DNA of 64,000 nt, taken from NCBI RefSeq assembly GCF_020181595.1, contig NZ_CP084028.1:1709647-1773646 (forward strand), written 5' to 3'. The number at the start of each line of letters is the position of its first letter. Within the stretch, counting starts at the first letter, position 1. The notes beneath the pieces were generated by a model. The model was not told where the DNA came from. It was given only the letters and a program-made list of their open reading frames with translations, and did no database searches. This DNA is from [Mycobacterium] vasticus (GTDB lineage: Bacteria; Actinomycetota; Actinomycetes; Mycobacteriales; Mycobacteriaceae). A program made the position numbers and the translations under genes. Positions 32,863-42,550 of this stretch are shown in pieces.

Positions 32863-34197
32863 CTACCGGCGGGCGGCCGCGTTGGCAGCGTCCTGAGCCC
32901 GGCGCAGCGTGGTGGCCACATCGGTACGGCCCAGGAACATTTCGTCGAAATAGGGTTTGATGGCCTGGTTGCCGGCCGGAAAACCTTCGCCGCCGCCCGG
33001 GGCGGGGATGCGCGGTCCGGCGAGCACCGCGAAGAACGGGGTGACGTCGATCCCGCGGTGCGTCCAGTAGTCGAAGTAGACCCGCTGCGCGCTGAGCACC
33101 GCCGGGATCGCCGCCCCGCGCCGGCCCAGGTATTGGTTGCCCTCGCGGCTGCCGAGCCAGGCCAAGACTTCCCGCACCGCTTCGGGATGGGTTGAGGCGG
33201 CGTTGCCGACGGCGGCGATCCCGTTGGTGACGCTGACCCGGCTCCCGAGCGGCCCGTAGGGCAGCATCGCCACCCCCCACTCGAATGCCGCCTGATCGGC
33301 GACCGCCGCCAGGTTGTAGGTGCCGGACTGGAACAGGGCCATCTTCCCGGCCAGGAACTGGTTGCGGGAGAAGTCGCCGTTGGTGTTGGTGTCGGCGGCC
33401 GGCGGTGCCACGTGGTCGTCGTTGATCAACGCGACCAGATAGCTGAACGCCTCGACCGCGGCAGGGTTGGCGAAGGCGAATTCGTCGCCGCGCTGGAATA
33501 CCCCGCCGGCCGAGCCGAGGTAGTTCAGGTAGATGCCCTGCGGATCGTTGGCGGCGTTGTAGCCCCACTGCCGGATACGACGCTCGTCGAAACCCGGTGT
33601 GCCCGCGGCGCGCCCGGCGGAATCGCGGGTGAGCTTGGCCAACAGCGGGCGCAGGGTGTCGGTTCCGGCATGCGGATCCCAGCGCAGCGCGGCCAGCGCA
33701 GCGGGTTTCACGCCGGCCGCGGCCAGCAGGTCGGCGTTGTAGTACACGGCGATACCGGCGTCAGTCAGCTGCGGCACCCCCCACAGCGTTCCGCCCCGGG
33801 TGAACTGGTTGACCACCGACGGCTCCCAGTCCGCACCCGCGGCGTCGATCGCCATCAGGCGGCCGTTGTCGGCGTAGCCGGCCAGATAGGCATTGGACAG
33901 CCAGAAGATGTCGTCGGCGCCGCCGCCGGCCACATCGGTGCGCAACGTGTCGAAGTACGTCGCGTAGGCGACCACGTTGGCGCGCACCTCGATGTCGGGG
34001 TGCGCGAGGTTGAACGCGGCGAACGACTCGCGGTAGGCAGCCGCGACTTGTTCGTCCCACAGCCGCACCGTCACCACGGTCTTGGCGCCGGCCGAGCGGG
34101 TCGAGGCGTTGTCCAGCAGCACCGCCGCGGCACCGCACAACGTGGCCAACGCGACCACCGCCGCGGCGAACAGGGTGGAGAACCTCGGCCGGCTCAT
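32863..34197 (-). CDS. uspC: ABC transporter sugar-binding protein UspC
   Basis: This 444-residue extracellular solute-binding protein (family 1) has a hydrophobic export signal (STLFAAAVVALATLCGAAAVLL). The motif TVRLWDEQVAAAYRESFAAFNLAHPDIEV is typical of sugar-binding proteins, and KMALFQSGTYNLAAV and TNGIAAVGNA appear in the C-terminal lobe. In M. tuberculosis uspABC imports amino sugars. The ATG at 34197 overlaps the uspB stop as ATGA. Symbol is by similarity and operon structure. Confidence 0.85.
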   Translation of the reverse strand: MSRPRFSTLFAAAVVALATLCGAAAVLLDNASTRSAGAKTVVTVRLWDEQVAAAYRESFAAFNLAHPDIEVRANVVAYATYFDTLRTDVAGGGADDIFWLSNAYLAGYADNGRLMAIDAAGADWEPSVVNQFTRGGTLWGVPQLTDAGIAVYYNADLLAAAGVKPAALAALRWDPHAGTDTLRPLLAKLTRDSAGRAAGTPGFDERRIRQWGYNAANDPQGIYLNYLGSAGGVFQRGDEFAFANPAAVEAFSYLVALINDDHVAPPAADTNTNGDFSRNQFLAGKMALFQSGTYNLAAVADQAAFEWGVAMLPYGPLGSRVSVTNGIAAVGNAASTHPEAVREVLAWLGSREGNQYLGRRGAAIPAVLSAQRVYFDYWTHRGIDVTPFFAVLAGPRIPAPGGGEGFPAGNQAIKPYFDEMFLGRTDVATTLRRAQDAANAAARR

Positions 34198-35036
34198 TTG
34201 ATCCCCGTGACAACGATCGACTGCACGATCCGGCGCTGGAACACCATGAACAACACGATCAGCGGAATCATCGCCACCGCGGTCGCCGCCATCACCAGCG
34301 TCCACTGCGCGTTGTAGCGGGACTGCAGGGCGGCCGTGGCCACGGTGAGCACGCGCCACTTGTCGCCGCTGGTGATCACCAGCGGCCACATGAAGTTGTT
34401 CCAATGCGAAACCACGGTGATCAACCCGAGCGTCACCAGGATCGGCCGGCTGGCCGGCACCATCACGTGCACGATCACGTCCAGGGTGTTCGCGCCGTCG
34501 AGGCGCGCGGCGTTGATCAGATCATCCGGAACGGCGCGAAAATGCTGACGCAGCAAGAAGATCGCATACGGGGAGCCGAAGATGAACGGCAACACCAACG
34601 CCCAGAACGTGTTCCGCAGTCCCAGCTGCGCCATCATCAGATACAGCGGCACCACCGTCACGGTGGCCGGCACCATCAGGGTGGCCACGTACACCCAGAA
34701 CAACTTGTCGCGGCCCGGGAAGTCCAGCCGCGCGAACGCATACGCCGCCAGCACCGAAAATGTCAGCTGGCCCAGCACGATCACCGCCGTCATCAGCGTG
34801 GTGACCGCAGCCGCCCGGCCGAACCCGGCACCGCCCAGATCGCCGTAGTTGGCCAGCGTCGGCGGATTCGGCCAGGCCAGCGGGGTTCCGGTGGCGAATT
34901 GGCGTGCCGGGGTGAACGACGTCAACAGCCCGAGCCCGAAGGGCGCCAGGGTGATCAGCGCGCCGAGAGTCAGCAGCGCGTAGACCGCCGCGACGCGAAC
35001 TTGCTTGTGCGGATTGAGTAAGTCCCTGATCAGCAT
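34194..35036 (-). CDS. uspB: ABC sugar transporter permease UspB
   Basis: This 280-residue permease has about six membrane segments and the binding-protein-dependent EAA loop (INAARLDGANTLDVIVHVMVPASRPILVTLGLI). The N-terminus LTLGALITLAPFGLGLLTSFTP is typical of MalG-type permeases. It overlaps uspC by four bases. Its usual partner uspA is 3.7 kb away here; the intervening DNA carries unrelated genes. Confidence 0.9.
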   Translation of the reverse strand: MLIRDLLNPHKQVRVAAVYALLTLGALITLAPFGLGLLTSFTPARQFATGTPLAWPNPPTLANYGDLGGAGFGRAAAVTTLMTAVIVLGQLTFSVLAAYAFARLDFPGRDKLFWVYVATLMVPATVTVVPLYLMMAQLGLRNTFWALVLPFIFGSPYAIFLLRQHFRAVPDDLINAARLDGANTLDVIVHVMVPASRPILVTLGLITVVSHWNNFMWPLVITSGDKWRVLTVATAALQSRYNAQWTLVMAATAVAMIPLIVLFMVFQRRIVQSIVVTGIK

Positions 35037-35049
35037 GACGTGGGTTGGC

Positions 35050-36522
35050 TCACCGGAGCTGTTGGTAGGCGTAGGCGGCGGCCTGAGTGCGGTTGTGGAC
35101 GCCGAGTTTGGCCATGATGGCGCAGACGTGGGTGTTGGCAGTTTTGATGCTGATGCACAGGGCGGTGGCGATTGCAGCGTCGCTGTGTCCGGCAGCGAGG
35201 AGTTCGAGGACGTCGCGTTGACGCTTGGTGAGGCCGTGTGGGTCAGCGCTGGTGTCTTTGCGCCGGCGGTCGGGATCGCGATCGCTCAGGTGGGCCAGGC
35301 GTTGCTGGGCGCGGCGGGCCGCGGTGCGGGCGCCGAGCCGGCGAAAGGTACTCAGCGCGGCCTCGGCGGCGTCGATGTCGCCGCCGAGTTGAGCGACGGC
35401 GGCATCGTAGGAGCAGCCACGGACGACCCATTCCCGGGCGGCCGTGCACCAGTCCCCGCTGATTTCGCATTCGTAGGGGGTGACGGCGATGACGTCAATA
35501 CCCGATCGGCCTCCGGCCAGATGAGCCCAGCGCCGCAGGGAACCCCCCAGCCACGCGTACGCGGTGCCGGACACCGTGAGGACTTCGGCCACGGAGCGGC
35601 GGGCCGCCTCGTCGTCGCCGGCCAGCCAGGCGGCCTCGGCTCGCGCTGCGCACACTGGCAGGCGCAGCAGGCTGCCCGTCGCACACTCGAGGGCCTCATC
35701 GAGTAGTGGCCAAACGGGTTCCTCGCCACGTCGTGCCCGGACCAAGGCGACGGTGATCAACGGCGCGACCCGGTGCTGGGGAGGGAGTCCGGGCCGGGTA
35801 AGGATCTGCTCGGCCGCCAGCACGGCAGGCGACCAGTCGCCGCGAGACAGGGCGGTCAGCGCCTGCAGTCCCGCCACCAGAGTCCGGAACGTGCCAAGGT
35901 CACGTCGGTCAAGGAAGGCCGCTACTTCGGCGAGGTAACGCTCCGCGCGACCGAATTCGCCGCGAACAACCGAGAACATGCCGATGAGGACGCCCAAAAT
36001 TCCGCCGTGCTCCTCAAGCCCAGGGGTTGCGGCCGCTTCTCCCCACACCGCCTCGTATTCGTCCCACCCGGTGTCGCTGCAGAACACGGTGGTGAGCGAC
36101 GCGTATCCGCGGGCGCGGATCACCACGGCAGGGTCCCGGAATTGGATGCCGAGGGTTTTCGCGCGAGCGGCATACCGGGCACAGGCGGGGTCCAAGGCAA
36201 GGGCGGCGATGTGCGCCATGTTGATCAGCGACCAGGCCAACTGGGGGGACGGGCCAACATCTTCGAGCAACCGCAATGCCGCGTGTGCCGCCCGCATAGC
36301 CTCGGTAGGGCGTCCCAGCGGCTGCAGGTGATGTGGCTCGAACGGCAGGCATTCAGCGAGGCATTCGCCCAGCGCGCCCGCGGCGCTCGGCGATATCGAC
36401 TCGAGCAGGGCGGGCTGCGGCCGCGGTCCGCAGGCCGCGGACGCTTGCGCGGTCTCGCCCCCGGCCGCGGTGTCGCGTTCGAGCAGACCGTCCACCAGGC
36501 CCCCCTCCCGCCTCGGGTCCAC
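35050..36522 (-). CDS. LuxR-family regulator lacking the ATPase half (truncated LAL type)
   Basis: This 490-residue protein ends in a canonical LuxR HTH (LTKRQRDVLELLAAGHSDAAIATALCIS...TANTHVCAIMAKLGVHNRTQA, about 428-485). The rest is helical-repeat sequence like the C-terminal half of large ATP-binding LuxR (LAL) regulators. LAL proteins are normally about 900 residues with an N-terminal P-loop domain, which is absent. The first 60 residues are low-complexity and poorly conserved-looking, so the start is uncertain. It may be a decayed or shortened regulator. It lies 13 bases upstream of uspB on the same strand and may drive uspBC by read-through. Confidence 0.7.
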   Translation of the reverse strand: MDPRREGGLVDGLLERDTAAGGETAQASAACGPRPQPALLESISPSAAGALGECLAECLPFEPHHLQPLGRPTEAMRAAHAALRLLEDVGPSPQLAWSLINMAHIAALALDPACARYAARAKTLGIQFRDPAVVIRARGYASLTTVFCSDTGWDEYEAVWGEAAATPGLEEHGGILGVLIGMFSVVRGEFGRAERYLAEVAAFLDRRDLGTFRTLVAGLQALTALSRGDWSPAVLAAEQILTRPGLPPQHRVAPLITVALVRARRGEEPVWPLLDEALECATGSLLRLPVCAARAEAAWLAGDDEAARRSVAEVLTVSGTAYAWLGGSLRRWAHLAGGRSGIDVIAVTPYECEISGDWCTAAREWVVRGCSYDAAVAQLGGDIDAAEAALSTFRRLGARTAARRAQQRLAHLSDRDPDRRRKDTSADPHGLTKRQRDVLELLAAGHSDAAIATALCISIKTANTHVCAIMAKLGVHNRTQAAAYAYQQLR

Positions 36523-36722
36523 GCATCCCGGAGCAAATATCGGGTAATTACCTGATGCGCCGAGGTCTTCCCGCCTAGCACACTCCCAGTGAGCGTGGTG
36601 GGCGGTCTGCCACGGGCATCAGCACACTGCCATCGGATCAGGATGCGGAATTAAGCGTAGCCCGCCAGCCCCCGCCCGCGCCCACCAAACAGCGCGAAAT
36701 CAGGCACCTGACCACCACCAGC

Positions 36723-36729
36723 AAGGGAG
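36723..36729 (+). promoter_or_regulatory. Ribosome binding site of the LpqH-like lipoprotein
   Basis: AAGGGAG lies five bases before the ATG at 36735 and fixes that start. The 212-base divergent gap between the LuxR and lipoprotein genes shows no other obvious structure. Confidence 0.5.
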
Positions 36730-36734
36730 TACGG

Positions 36735-37220
36735 ATGAAGCGTTCAGTAACGGTTGTCGCAGCAGCGGCAGCAATCGCGGTCGTAGGTCTGTCCGGATGC
36801 TCCAGCGACAAGAAGGCGGAAAGCACCCCCGCATCTTCGTCGAGTGCGTCCAGCGCGTCGGTGACCACCGGGGGCGCTGCCGCAAACACAAGAGTCACCA
36901 TCGATGGCAAAGACCAGAACGTCAGCGGCACGACCGTGTGTACGACGATGGCCGGTGACGTCAACATCGCGATAGGTGGAGCGGCCACCGGCATCGCCGC
37001 AGTGCTCACCGACGCCAACCCCCCGGAGGTGAAGTCGGTCGGGCTGGGCAACGTCAACGGTGTGACGCTGGCTTACACCGCGGGTACCGGCCAGGGCAAC
37101 GCTGAGGCGACCAAGGACGGCAACGGATACAAGATCACCGGTACCGCGACCGGGATCGATACGGCCAACCCGATGCAGCCGGTGAACAAGCCCTTCGAAA
37201 TTGACGTGACTTGCTCATAG
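36735..37220 (+). CDS. LpqH-like (19-kDa antigen family) lipoprotein
   Basis: This 161-residue secreted lipoprotein has signal [22 protein letters not shown], so Cys22 is lipidated. A Ser/Ala-rich linker precedes a compact domain with [17 protein letters not shown] and a C-terminal FEIDVTC, giving the two cysteines of the LpqH fold. It is a mycobacterium-specific surface antigen family. It sits inside the segment that separates uspA from uspB. Confidence 0.85.
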   Translation: MKRSVTVVAAAAAIAVVGLSGCSSDKKAESTPASSSSASSASVTTGGAAANTRVTIDGKDQNVSGTTVCTTMAGDVNIAIGGAATGIAAVLTDANPPEVKSVGLGNVNGVTLAYTAGTGQGNAEATKDGNGYKITGTATGIDTANPMQPVNKPFEIDVTCS

Positions 37221-37299
37221 CCCGGTAGGCCTGTTGTAACCCGTTGCGCCAGTCGGGCCGCTTTCAACGATGGACCCGGACCGCTCAGCCAGGAGCACC

Positions 37300-38763
37300 A
37301 TGCCAACACCGGCGCTCAGCGTGCCACGGCAGATGCTGCGGCGCCGGCCGGTGCGCGGTGCACCGGTCGCCGACGGGAGCTCAAACCACCTGAGACGTCG
37401 TCTCGGCGGTTTTCAGCTCACCATGTTCGGTGTCGGCGCGACGGTCGGCGCGGGTATTTTCTTCGTCTTTCCGGAGGCGGTACCGCAAGCCGGCCCGGCA
37501 GTGGTCGTCTCGTTCGTCATGGCCGGGGCCGCAGCGGGTCTGGCCGCGATGTGCTACGCCGAGTTGGCCTCGGCGGTGCCAATATCGGGGTCGGCCTACT
37601 CATACGCCTACGCCACCCTCGGCGAATTCGTGGCCGTGGTTGTCGGGGCATGCCTGCTGCTCGAATACGGGGTGTCCACCGCCGCGGTGTCAGTCGGGTG
37701 GAGTCAGTACCTGAGCAAGTTGTCGCTCAATGTCTTCGGAGTATCGGTACCGCAGGCTATTTCATCGGCACCATGGGAGTCTGACGGCGGCGTGGTCAAC
37801 CTGCCGGCCATCATCTTGGTGGCAATTTGTGCGGCGTTGTTGATCGGCGGCACCAGTGAATCAGCCAAAGTCAATGCCGTAATGGTGGTGATCAAGCTCG
37901 GTGTGCTGCTGATGTTCGCGGTGATCGCGTCAACTGCGTTCAGGGCGGACCGCTTCAGTGACTTCACGCCTTTCGGATTCTCGGGAATCAGCTGGGCAGC
38001 GGGCACGATCTTCTTCTCCTACGTCGGTCTTGACGCGGTATCCACCGCCGGCGAGGAGGTTAAAGACCCGCAACACACGATCCCGCGGGCAATCATGGCG
38101 GCACTCTTGATAGTGACCGGTGTCTATGTGGTTGTCGCGGTGGCCGCGATGGGCAGCCAGCCCTGGCAAAACTTCGAGGGCCAGAACGCGGGGCTGGCCG
38201 TGATCGTGGACAACATCACCGGAAATCGGGTAGGCAGCACGGTGTTGGTCGCAGGCGCCGTGATTTCGATCTTCTCAGTCACTTTGGTGACGATGTACGG
38301 CCAGACTCGCATCCTTTTCGCGATGGGTCGGGACGGTCTGCTGCCGGCGACGTTGGCCAAGGTCAACTCGCGTACCGGGACACCGGTAACCAATACCGTG
38401 ATTGTCGCGGTTGTGGTGGCGATCCTCGCCGGTCTGGTACCGCTCCAGCGTCTGGCCGAAATGGTCTCCATCGGCGCCTTGACCGCGTTCATCGTTGTGT
38501 CGGTGGCTGTGGTGGTGCTGCGGGTCCGGGAACCGGATTTGCCTCGCGGATTCAAGGTTCCCGGCTATCCGATCACGCCGGTCTTGTCGGCGGCGGCGTG
38601 TGGATGGATTCTGTACAGCCTGCATTGGTACACCTGGATTGCGTTCACCGGCTGGGTAGCTGTCGCGTTGACCTTCTACCTGGTGTGGGGTCGCCGTCAC
38701 AGCGCACTCAATGGTGGCCAGAACGGCGGCACGGCAATGGCGCAGGCTCACGTGAGGTCATAG
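37300..38763 (+). CDS. APC-family amino acid permease
   Basis: This 487-residue protein has about 12 membrane segments and APC signatures: LGGFQLTMFGVGATVGAGIFFV in TM1, ISGSAYSYAYATLGEFVAVVVGACLLLEY, and FFSYVGLDAVSTAGEEVKDPQHTIPRAI. It most resembles cationic amino acid transporters. An AGGAG at 37291-37295 four bases before ATG 37300 supports that start over ATG 37270. Its 3' end overlaps uspA tail-to-tail by 16 bases. M. tuberculosis has a RocE permease near its usp genes, so it may be that gene moved; this cannot be settled here. Confidence 0.85.
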   Translation: MPTPALSVPRQMLRRRPVRGAPVADGSSNHLRRRLGGFQLTMFGVGATVGAGIFFVFPEAVPQAGPAVVVSFVMAGAAAGLAAMCYAELASAVPISGSAYSYAYATLGEFVAVVVGACLLLEYGVSTAAVSVGWSQYLSKLSLNVFGVSVPQAISSAPWESDGGVVNLPAIILVAICAALLIGGTSESAKVNAVMVVIKLGVLLMFAVIASTAFRADRFSDFTPFGFSGISWAAGTIFFSYVGLDAVSTAGEEVKDPQHTIPRAIMAALLIVTGVYVVVAVAAMGSQPWQNFEGQNAGLAVIVDNITGNRVGSTVLVAGAVISIFSVTLVTMYGQTRILFAMGRDGLLPATLAKVNSRTGTPVTNTVIVAVVVAILAGLVPLQRLAEMVSIGALTAFIVVSVAVVVLRVREPDLPRGFKVPGYPITPVLSAAACGWILYSLHWYTWIAFTGWVAVALTFYLVWGRRHSALNGGQNGGTAMAQAHVRS

Positions 38764-39632
38764 CTGACCCGCCGCCCGAACGAGAACTGCTGAACCACCG
38801 TGACACCGACCAGCACCGCGAACAACACCAGCGCCATCACCGCGGCCCGACCGATCGCCGCCGCGCCGAACGCCTCGTCGTAGATGCGGTGCGCGATCAG
38901 GTCGGTGCGGCCCGCCGGCCCGCCGCCGGTCAGGGCATACACGGTGTCGAACACCTGCGCCGCGCTGACGACCCCGGTGACCAGCACGAAGAACATGGTG
39001 GGCCGCAGCATCGGCAACGTGATTCGCCAGAACCGCTGCCAGCCGCTCGCCCCGTCGATGCGCGCCGCGGACAGCACCTGGGTGGGAATGGCCAGGATTC
39101 CGGCCAGGAAGAACAGGGCGACGTAGCCGACGTTGGTCCACACCACCACCGCCGAGGTCACCGGCAGCGCCAGTCCCGGATCGGTCAGCCATTCGATCCG
39201 ATGCCCCAAAACGGTGCTCACCGCGCCGTCGGTGGGGCTCAGAATCCAGCGCCACAGCACCGCGATCGCCAGCGGCGCGCAGATCCACGGCAGCACGTAC
39301 ACGGTGCGGAACGCGCCGTTGCCGGGCAGCTCGCGAGCCAGCAGCATCGCCACCCCCAGCCCCAGCGCGGTCTGGACCGGGACGACGAACGCCACGAAAA
39401 GCACCGTCACCACAAGCGAATTGCCGAACACCGGGTCGGTCAGCACCGATCGCCAGTTGTCGGCGCCCACATAGCTGATCGGTCCCAGCAGATCCCAGCG
39501 GTGCAGACTCAGCCACACCACCACAAACATCGGCAGCAGCAGGAACGCCACTACCCCGAACAGGCTGGGCGCGAGCAGTGCGTAGCCGAGCGCGGTAGAG
39601 CGGCGCTGCGGCGTGCGCGGCGGGTCTGCCAT
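38748..39632 (-). CDS. uspA: ABC sugar transporter permease UspA
   Basis: This 294-residue permease of MalF type has six membrane segments. It begins GYALLAPSLFGVVAFLLLPMFVVVWLSLHRWDL and carries the EAA loop IDGASGWQRFWRITLPMLRPTMFFVLV. The ATG at 39632 was chosen by the start of the conserved region. It is divergent from tldD. In M. tuberculosis uspA directly precedes uspB; here three genes intervene, two of them on the opposite strand. Confidence 0.88.
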   Translation of the reverse strand: MADPPRTPQRRSTALGYALLAPSLFGVVAFLLLPMFVVVWLSLHRWDLLGPISYVGADNWRSVLTDPVFGNSLVVTVLFVAFVVPVQTALGLGVAMLLARELPGNGAFRTVYVLPWICAPLAIAVLWRWILSPTDGAVSTVLGHRIEWLTDPGLALPVTSAVVVWTNVGYVALFFLAGILAIPTQVLSAARIDGASGWQRFWRITLPMLRPTMFFVLVTGVVSAAQVFDTVYALTGGGPAGRTDLIAHRIYDEAFGAAAIGRAAVMALVLFAVLVGVTVVQQFSFGRRVSYDLT

Positions 39633-39665
39633 GCAGGTATTAAAGCCGCTCGTTACCGTGGACCG

Positions 39666-41177
39666 GTGACAGCGAACCGGGGGGTCGATGCCGAATTTAT
39701 GGCGCTGCCCCGCCACGAACTGGCCGATGCCGCCCTGTCGGCGGCCAAAGCGGCGGGCGCCGAGCACGCCGACCTGCGGATTCACCGGATCGCCACCGAG
39801 ATCGTCCGGCTGCGCGACGGCGAGTTGGAGACCGCGGTGGTCAACCGTGAACTCGGCCTGGCAGTGCGGGTGATCGTCGACGGCACCTGGGGCTTCGCCT
39901 CGCATGCCGAACTGGCCCCGGGTGTCGCCGCCGACACCGCACGCCGGGCGGTGCAGGTGGCCACGACGCTGGCCGCCCTCAACGCCGAACGCGTCGAGCT
40001 GGCCGCCGAGCCGGTGTACCGCGACGTCAGCTGGGTGTCGGACTATGCGATCGACCCGTTCGACGTGCCCACGGCCGACAAGATCGACGTACTGGAGGAC
40101 TACTCGGGCCGGCTGCTCGCAGCCGATGGGGTGAACCACGTGACGGCAGCGCTGACCGCGGTCAAGGAGCAGACCTTCTACGCCGACACGTTCGGGTCGT
40201 CGATCACCCAGCAGCGGGTGCGGTTGATGCCGGTCTGCGATGCGGTCACCGTCGGTCCGGACGGCTTCGACTCGATGCGCACACTGGCGCCGCCGACCGC
40301 GCGCGGCTGGGAGGCGGTGGCCGGTGACGACGTGTGGGACTGGTCGAGTGAGCTGGCTCAGCTGCCGGTGCTGCTCGCCGAGAAGATGAAAGCGCCCAGC
40401 GTGACCCCCGGGACGACCGATCTGGTGATCGACCCGACCAACCTGTGGTTGACCATCCACGAATCCATTGGGCATGCAACCGAATACGACCGGGCCATCG
40501 GCTATGAGGCGGCCTACGCCGGCACATCGTTCGCCACTCCGGACAAACTCGGCACGTTGCGCTACGGGTCGCCGGTGATGAACGTGACCGCCGACCGCAC
40601 CGTGCGGCACGGGCTGGCCAGCGTCGGCTACGACGACGAGGGGGTGGCAGCGCAGAGCTGGGATCTGGTGCGCGACGGGAGATTCACCGGCTACCAACTG
40701 GATCGGGTATTCGCGCCGCGGCTCGGACAATCCCGTTCCAACGGGTGCTCGTATGCCGACTCGCCGCATCACGTCCCGATCCAGCGGATGGCCAACGTGT
40801 CGCTGCAACCGGGTCCTGCGGATCTGTCCACCGCCGACCTGATCGCCAGGGTGGACGACGGCATCTACATCGTCGGTGACCGATCGTGGTCGATCGACAT
40901 GCAGCGCTACAACTTTCAGTTCACTGGGCAGCGGTTCTTCAAGATCCGCAACGGCCGGCTCGACGGGCAGCTGCGCGATGTGGCCTATCAGGCCACCACC
41001 ACCGACTTCTGGAACGCGATGGAGGCCGTCGGCGGTGCCTCGACGTGGCGGCTGGGCGGGGCGTTCAACTGCGGCAAGGCCCAGCCCGGTCAGGTGGCCG
41101 CGGTCAGCCACGGCTGCCCATCAGCACTGTTCCGGGGGATCAACGTGCTCAACACGCGCAGCGAGGGGGGCCGATGA
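39666..41177 (+). CDS. tldD: TldD-family metalloprotease
   Basis: This 503-residue protein starts from GTG 39666. It has the TldD zinc motif HESIGH (about 265-270) within LTIHESIGHATEYD, plus GTLRYGSPVMNVTADRT and a C-terminal NCGKAQPGQVAAVSHG region. TldD/TldE heterodimers cleave unfolded or modified peptides inside the cell. It is followed with a four-base overlap by tldE. The pair corresponds to Rv2315c-Rv2314c beside uspA in M. tuberculosis. Confidence 0.9.
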   Translation: MTANRGVDAEFMALPRHELADAALSAAKAAGAEHADLRIHRIATEIVRLRDGELETAVVNRELGLAVRVIVDGTWGFASHAELAPGVAADTARRAVQVATTLAALNAERVELAAEPVYRDVSWVSDYAIDPFDVPTADKIDVLEDYSGRLLAADGVNHVTAALTAVKEQTFYADTFGSSITQQRVRLMPVCDAVTVGPDGFDSMRTLAPPTARGWEAVAGDDVWDWSSELAQLPVLLAEKMKAPSVTPGTTDLVIDPTNLWLTIHESIGHATEYDRAIGYEAAYAGTSFATPDKLGTLRYGSPVMNVTADRTVRHGLASVGYDDEGVAAQSWDLVRDGRFTGYQLDRVFAPRLGQSRSNGCSYADSPHHVPIQRMANVSLQPGPADLSTADLIARVDDGIYIVGDRSWSIDMQRYNFQFTGQRFFKIRNGRLDGQLRDVAYQATTTDFWNAMEAVGGASTWRLGGAFNCGKAQPGQVAAVSHGCPSALFRGINVLNTRSEGGR

Positions 41178-42550
41178 TTCGGGCGCAACAGGTCATCGAC
41201 ACCGCGCTGGCGGCGAGCCGGCGGGCAGCCGGCGATAACACGGCGACCATCGTGCTGGTCACCGATAAGGCCGAGGCTTCGCTGCGCTGGGCAGGCAACT
41301 CGATGACCACCAACGGGGTGTCGAGCAACCGGACCACCACGGTGATCACGATCGCCCGCGACGATGAGGGGGCCCGGGTCGGCTCGTTGTGCTCGGCGGA
41401 GGTGGACCCGGCACTGATTCCCGACCTGGTGGCGGCCTCCGCGGAGGCCGCTGCGGGCGCGCCGGAAGCCCGCGACGCCGCCGAGCTGGTAGCCGGCACC
41501 GACGTGCCGGACGACTGGGATGCCGACGTGCCGGGCACCGGCGCCGACGTGTTCGCCGATCTGGCCGGGTCGTTGAGCCGTGGCTTCCGCGGCGCCGACC
41601 AGCTGTACGGCTTCGCCCGCCACGAGGTGGCCACGACCTTCGTGGCCTCCTCGACCGGCCTGCGGCGGCGTTTCACCCAGCCCACCGGGACGGTCGAGAT
41701 CAACGCCAAACGCGACGGTGCCAGTGCCTGGGCCGGCGTCAGCACCCCGGACTTCGTTGACGTGCGAGGCGATTCGCTGCTGGAGCAGCTGTCGACGAGA
41801 TTGGGGTGGGCGGCGCGCACCGTCGACCTGCCTGCCGGGCGGTACGAGACGTTGATGCCGCCGTCGACGGTGGCCGACATGATGATCTACCTGGGCTGGA
41901 CGATGAGCGGCCGCGGCGCCCAGGAGGGCCGCACCGCGCTGTCGGCGCCCGGCGGCGGCACCCGGGTGGGGGAGCGGCTCACCGAGCTGCCACTGACCCT
42001 GTACTCCGACCCGCACGCGTTCGAACTCGAGTGCGCGCCGTTCGTGGCGACCGGCACCTCCTCGGAGACGGCGTCGGTGTTCGACAACGGCCTGGACATC
42101 GGTTGCATGGACTGGATCCGCGGCGGGGTGATCAACGCGCTTGCCTACCCGCGGGCCGCCGCCGCGGAGTTCGGTGCCCCGGTTGCCCTGCCCGCCGACA
42201 ATCTGTTGATGACGGGCGGTTCGGCCAGCATGGACGAGATGATCGCCTCGACCGAGCGCGGGCTGCTGCTGACCACGCTGTGGTACATCCGCGAGGTCGA
42301 CCCGACCACGCTGCTGCTGACCGGGCTGACCCGCGACGGTGTCTACCTGGTCGAGGACGGTCAGGTGAGCGCGGCGGTCAACAACTTCCGGTTCAACGAG
42401 AGCCCACTGGACCTGTTGCGCCGGGCCAGTCAGGCCGGTATCGCCGAGCCGACGCTGCCGCGGGAGTGGGGTGATTGGGCGACCCGGGCGGTGATGCCCT
42501 CGCTCCGCATCCCCGACTTCAACATGTCGTCGGTCAGTCAGGCGCAGTGA
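41174..42550 (+). CDS. tldE: TldE/PmbA-family partner protease subunit
   Basis: This 458-residue TldE homologue lacks the HExxxH motif, as expected for the non-catalytic partner. Family features are GFARHEVATTFVASSTGLRRRF, FVDVRGD, and a C-terminal DNLLMTGGSASMDEMIASTERGLLLTTLWYIREVDPTTLLLTGLTRDG block. It overlaps tldD by four bases and the convergent giant gene by 17 bases at its end. Confidence 0.9.
   Translation: MIRAQQVIDTALAASRRAAGDNTATIVLVTDKAEASLRWAGNSMTTNGVSSNRTTTVITIARDDEGARVGSLCSAEVDPALIPDLVAASAEAAAGAPEARDAAELVAGTDVPDDWDADVPGTGADVFADLAGSLSRGFRGADQLYGFARHEVATTFVASSTGLRRRFTQPTGTVEINAKRDGASAWAGVSTPDFVDVRGDSLLEQLSTRLGWAARTVDLPAGRYETLMPPSTVADMMIYLGWTMSGRGAQEGRTALSAPGGGTRVGERLTELPLTLYSDPHAFELECAPFVATGTSSETASVFDNGLDIGCMDWIRGGVINALAYPRAAAAEFGAPVALPADNLLMTGGSASMDEMIASTERGLLLTTLWYIREVDPTTLLLTGLTRDGVYLVEDGQVSAAVNNFRFNESPLDLLRRASQAGIAEPTLPREWGDWATRAVMPSLRIPDFNMSSVSQAQ

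Noticed and set aside
38751..39665. N-terminal extension of the tldD frame back to 38598
   Set aside because: The extra 356 codons are antisense to uspA and very rich in His/Gln/Arg. The TldD family start fits GTG 39666.
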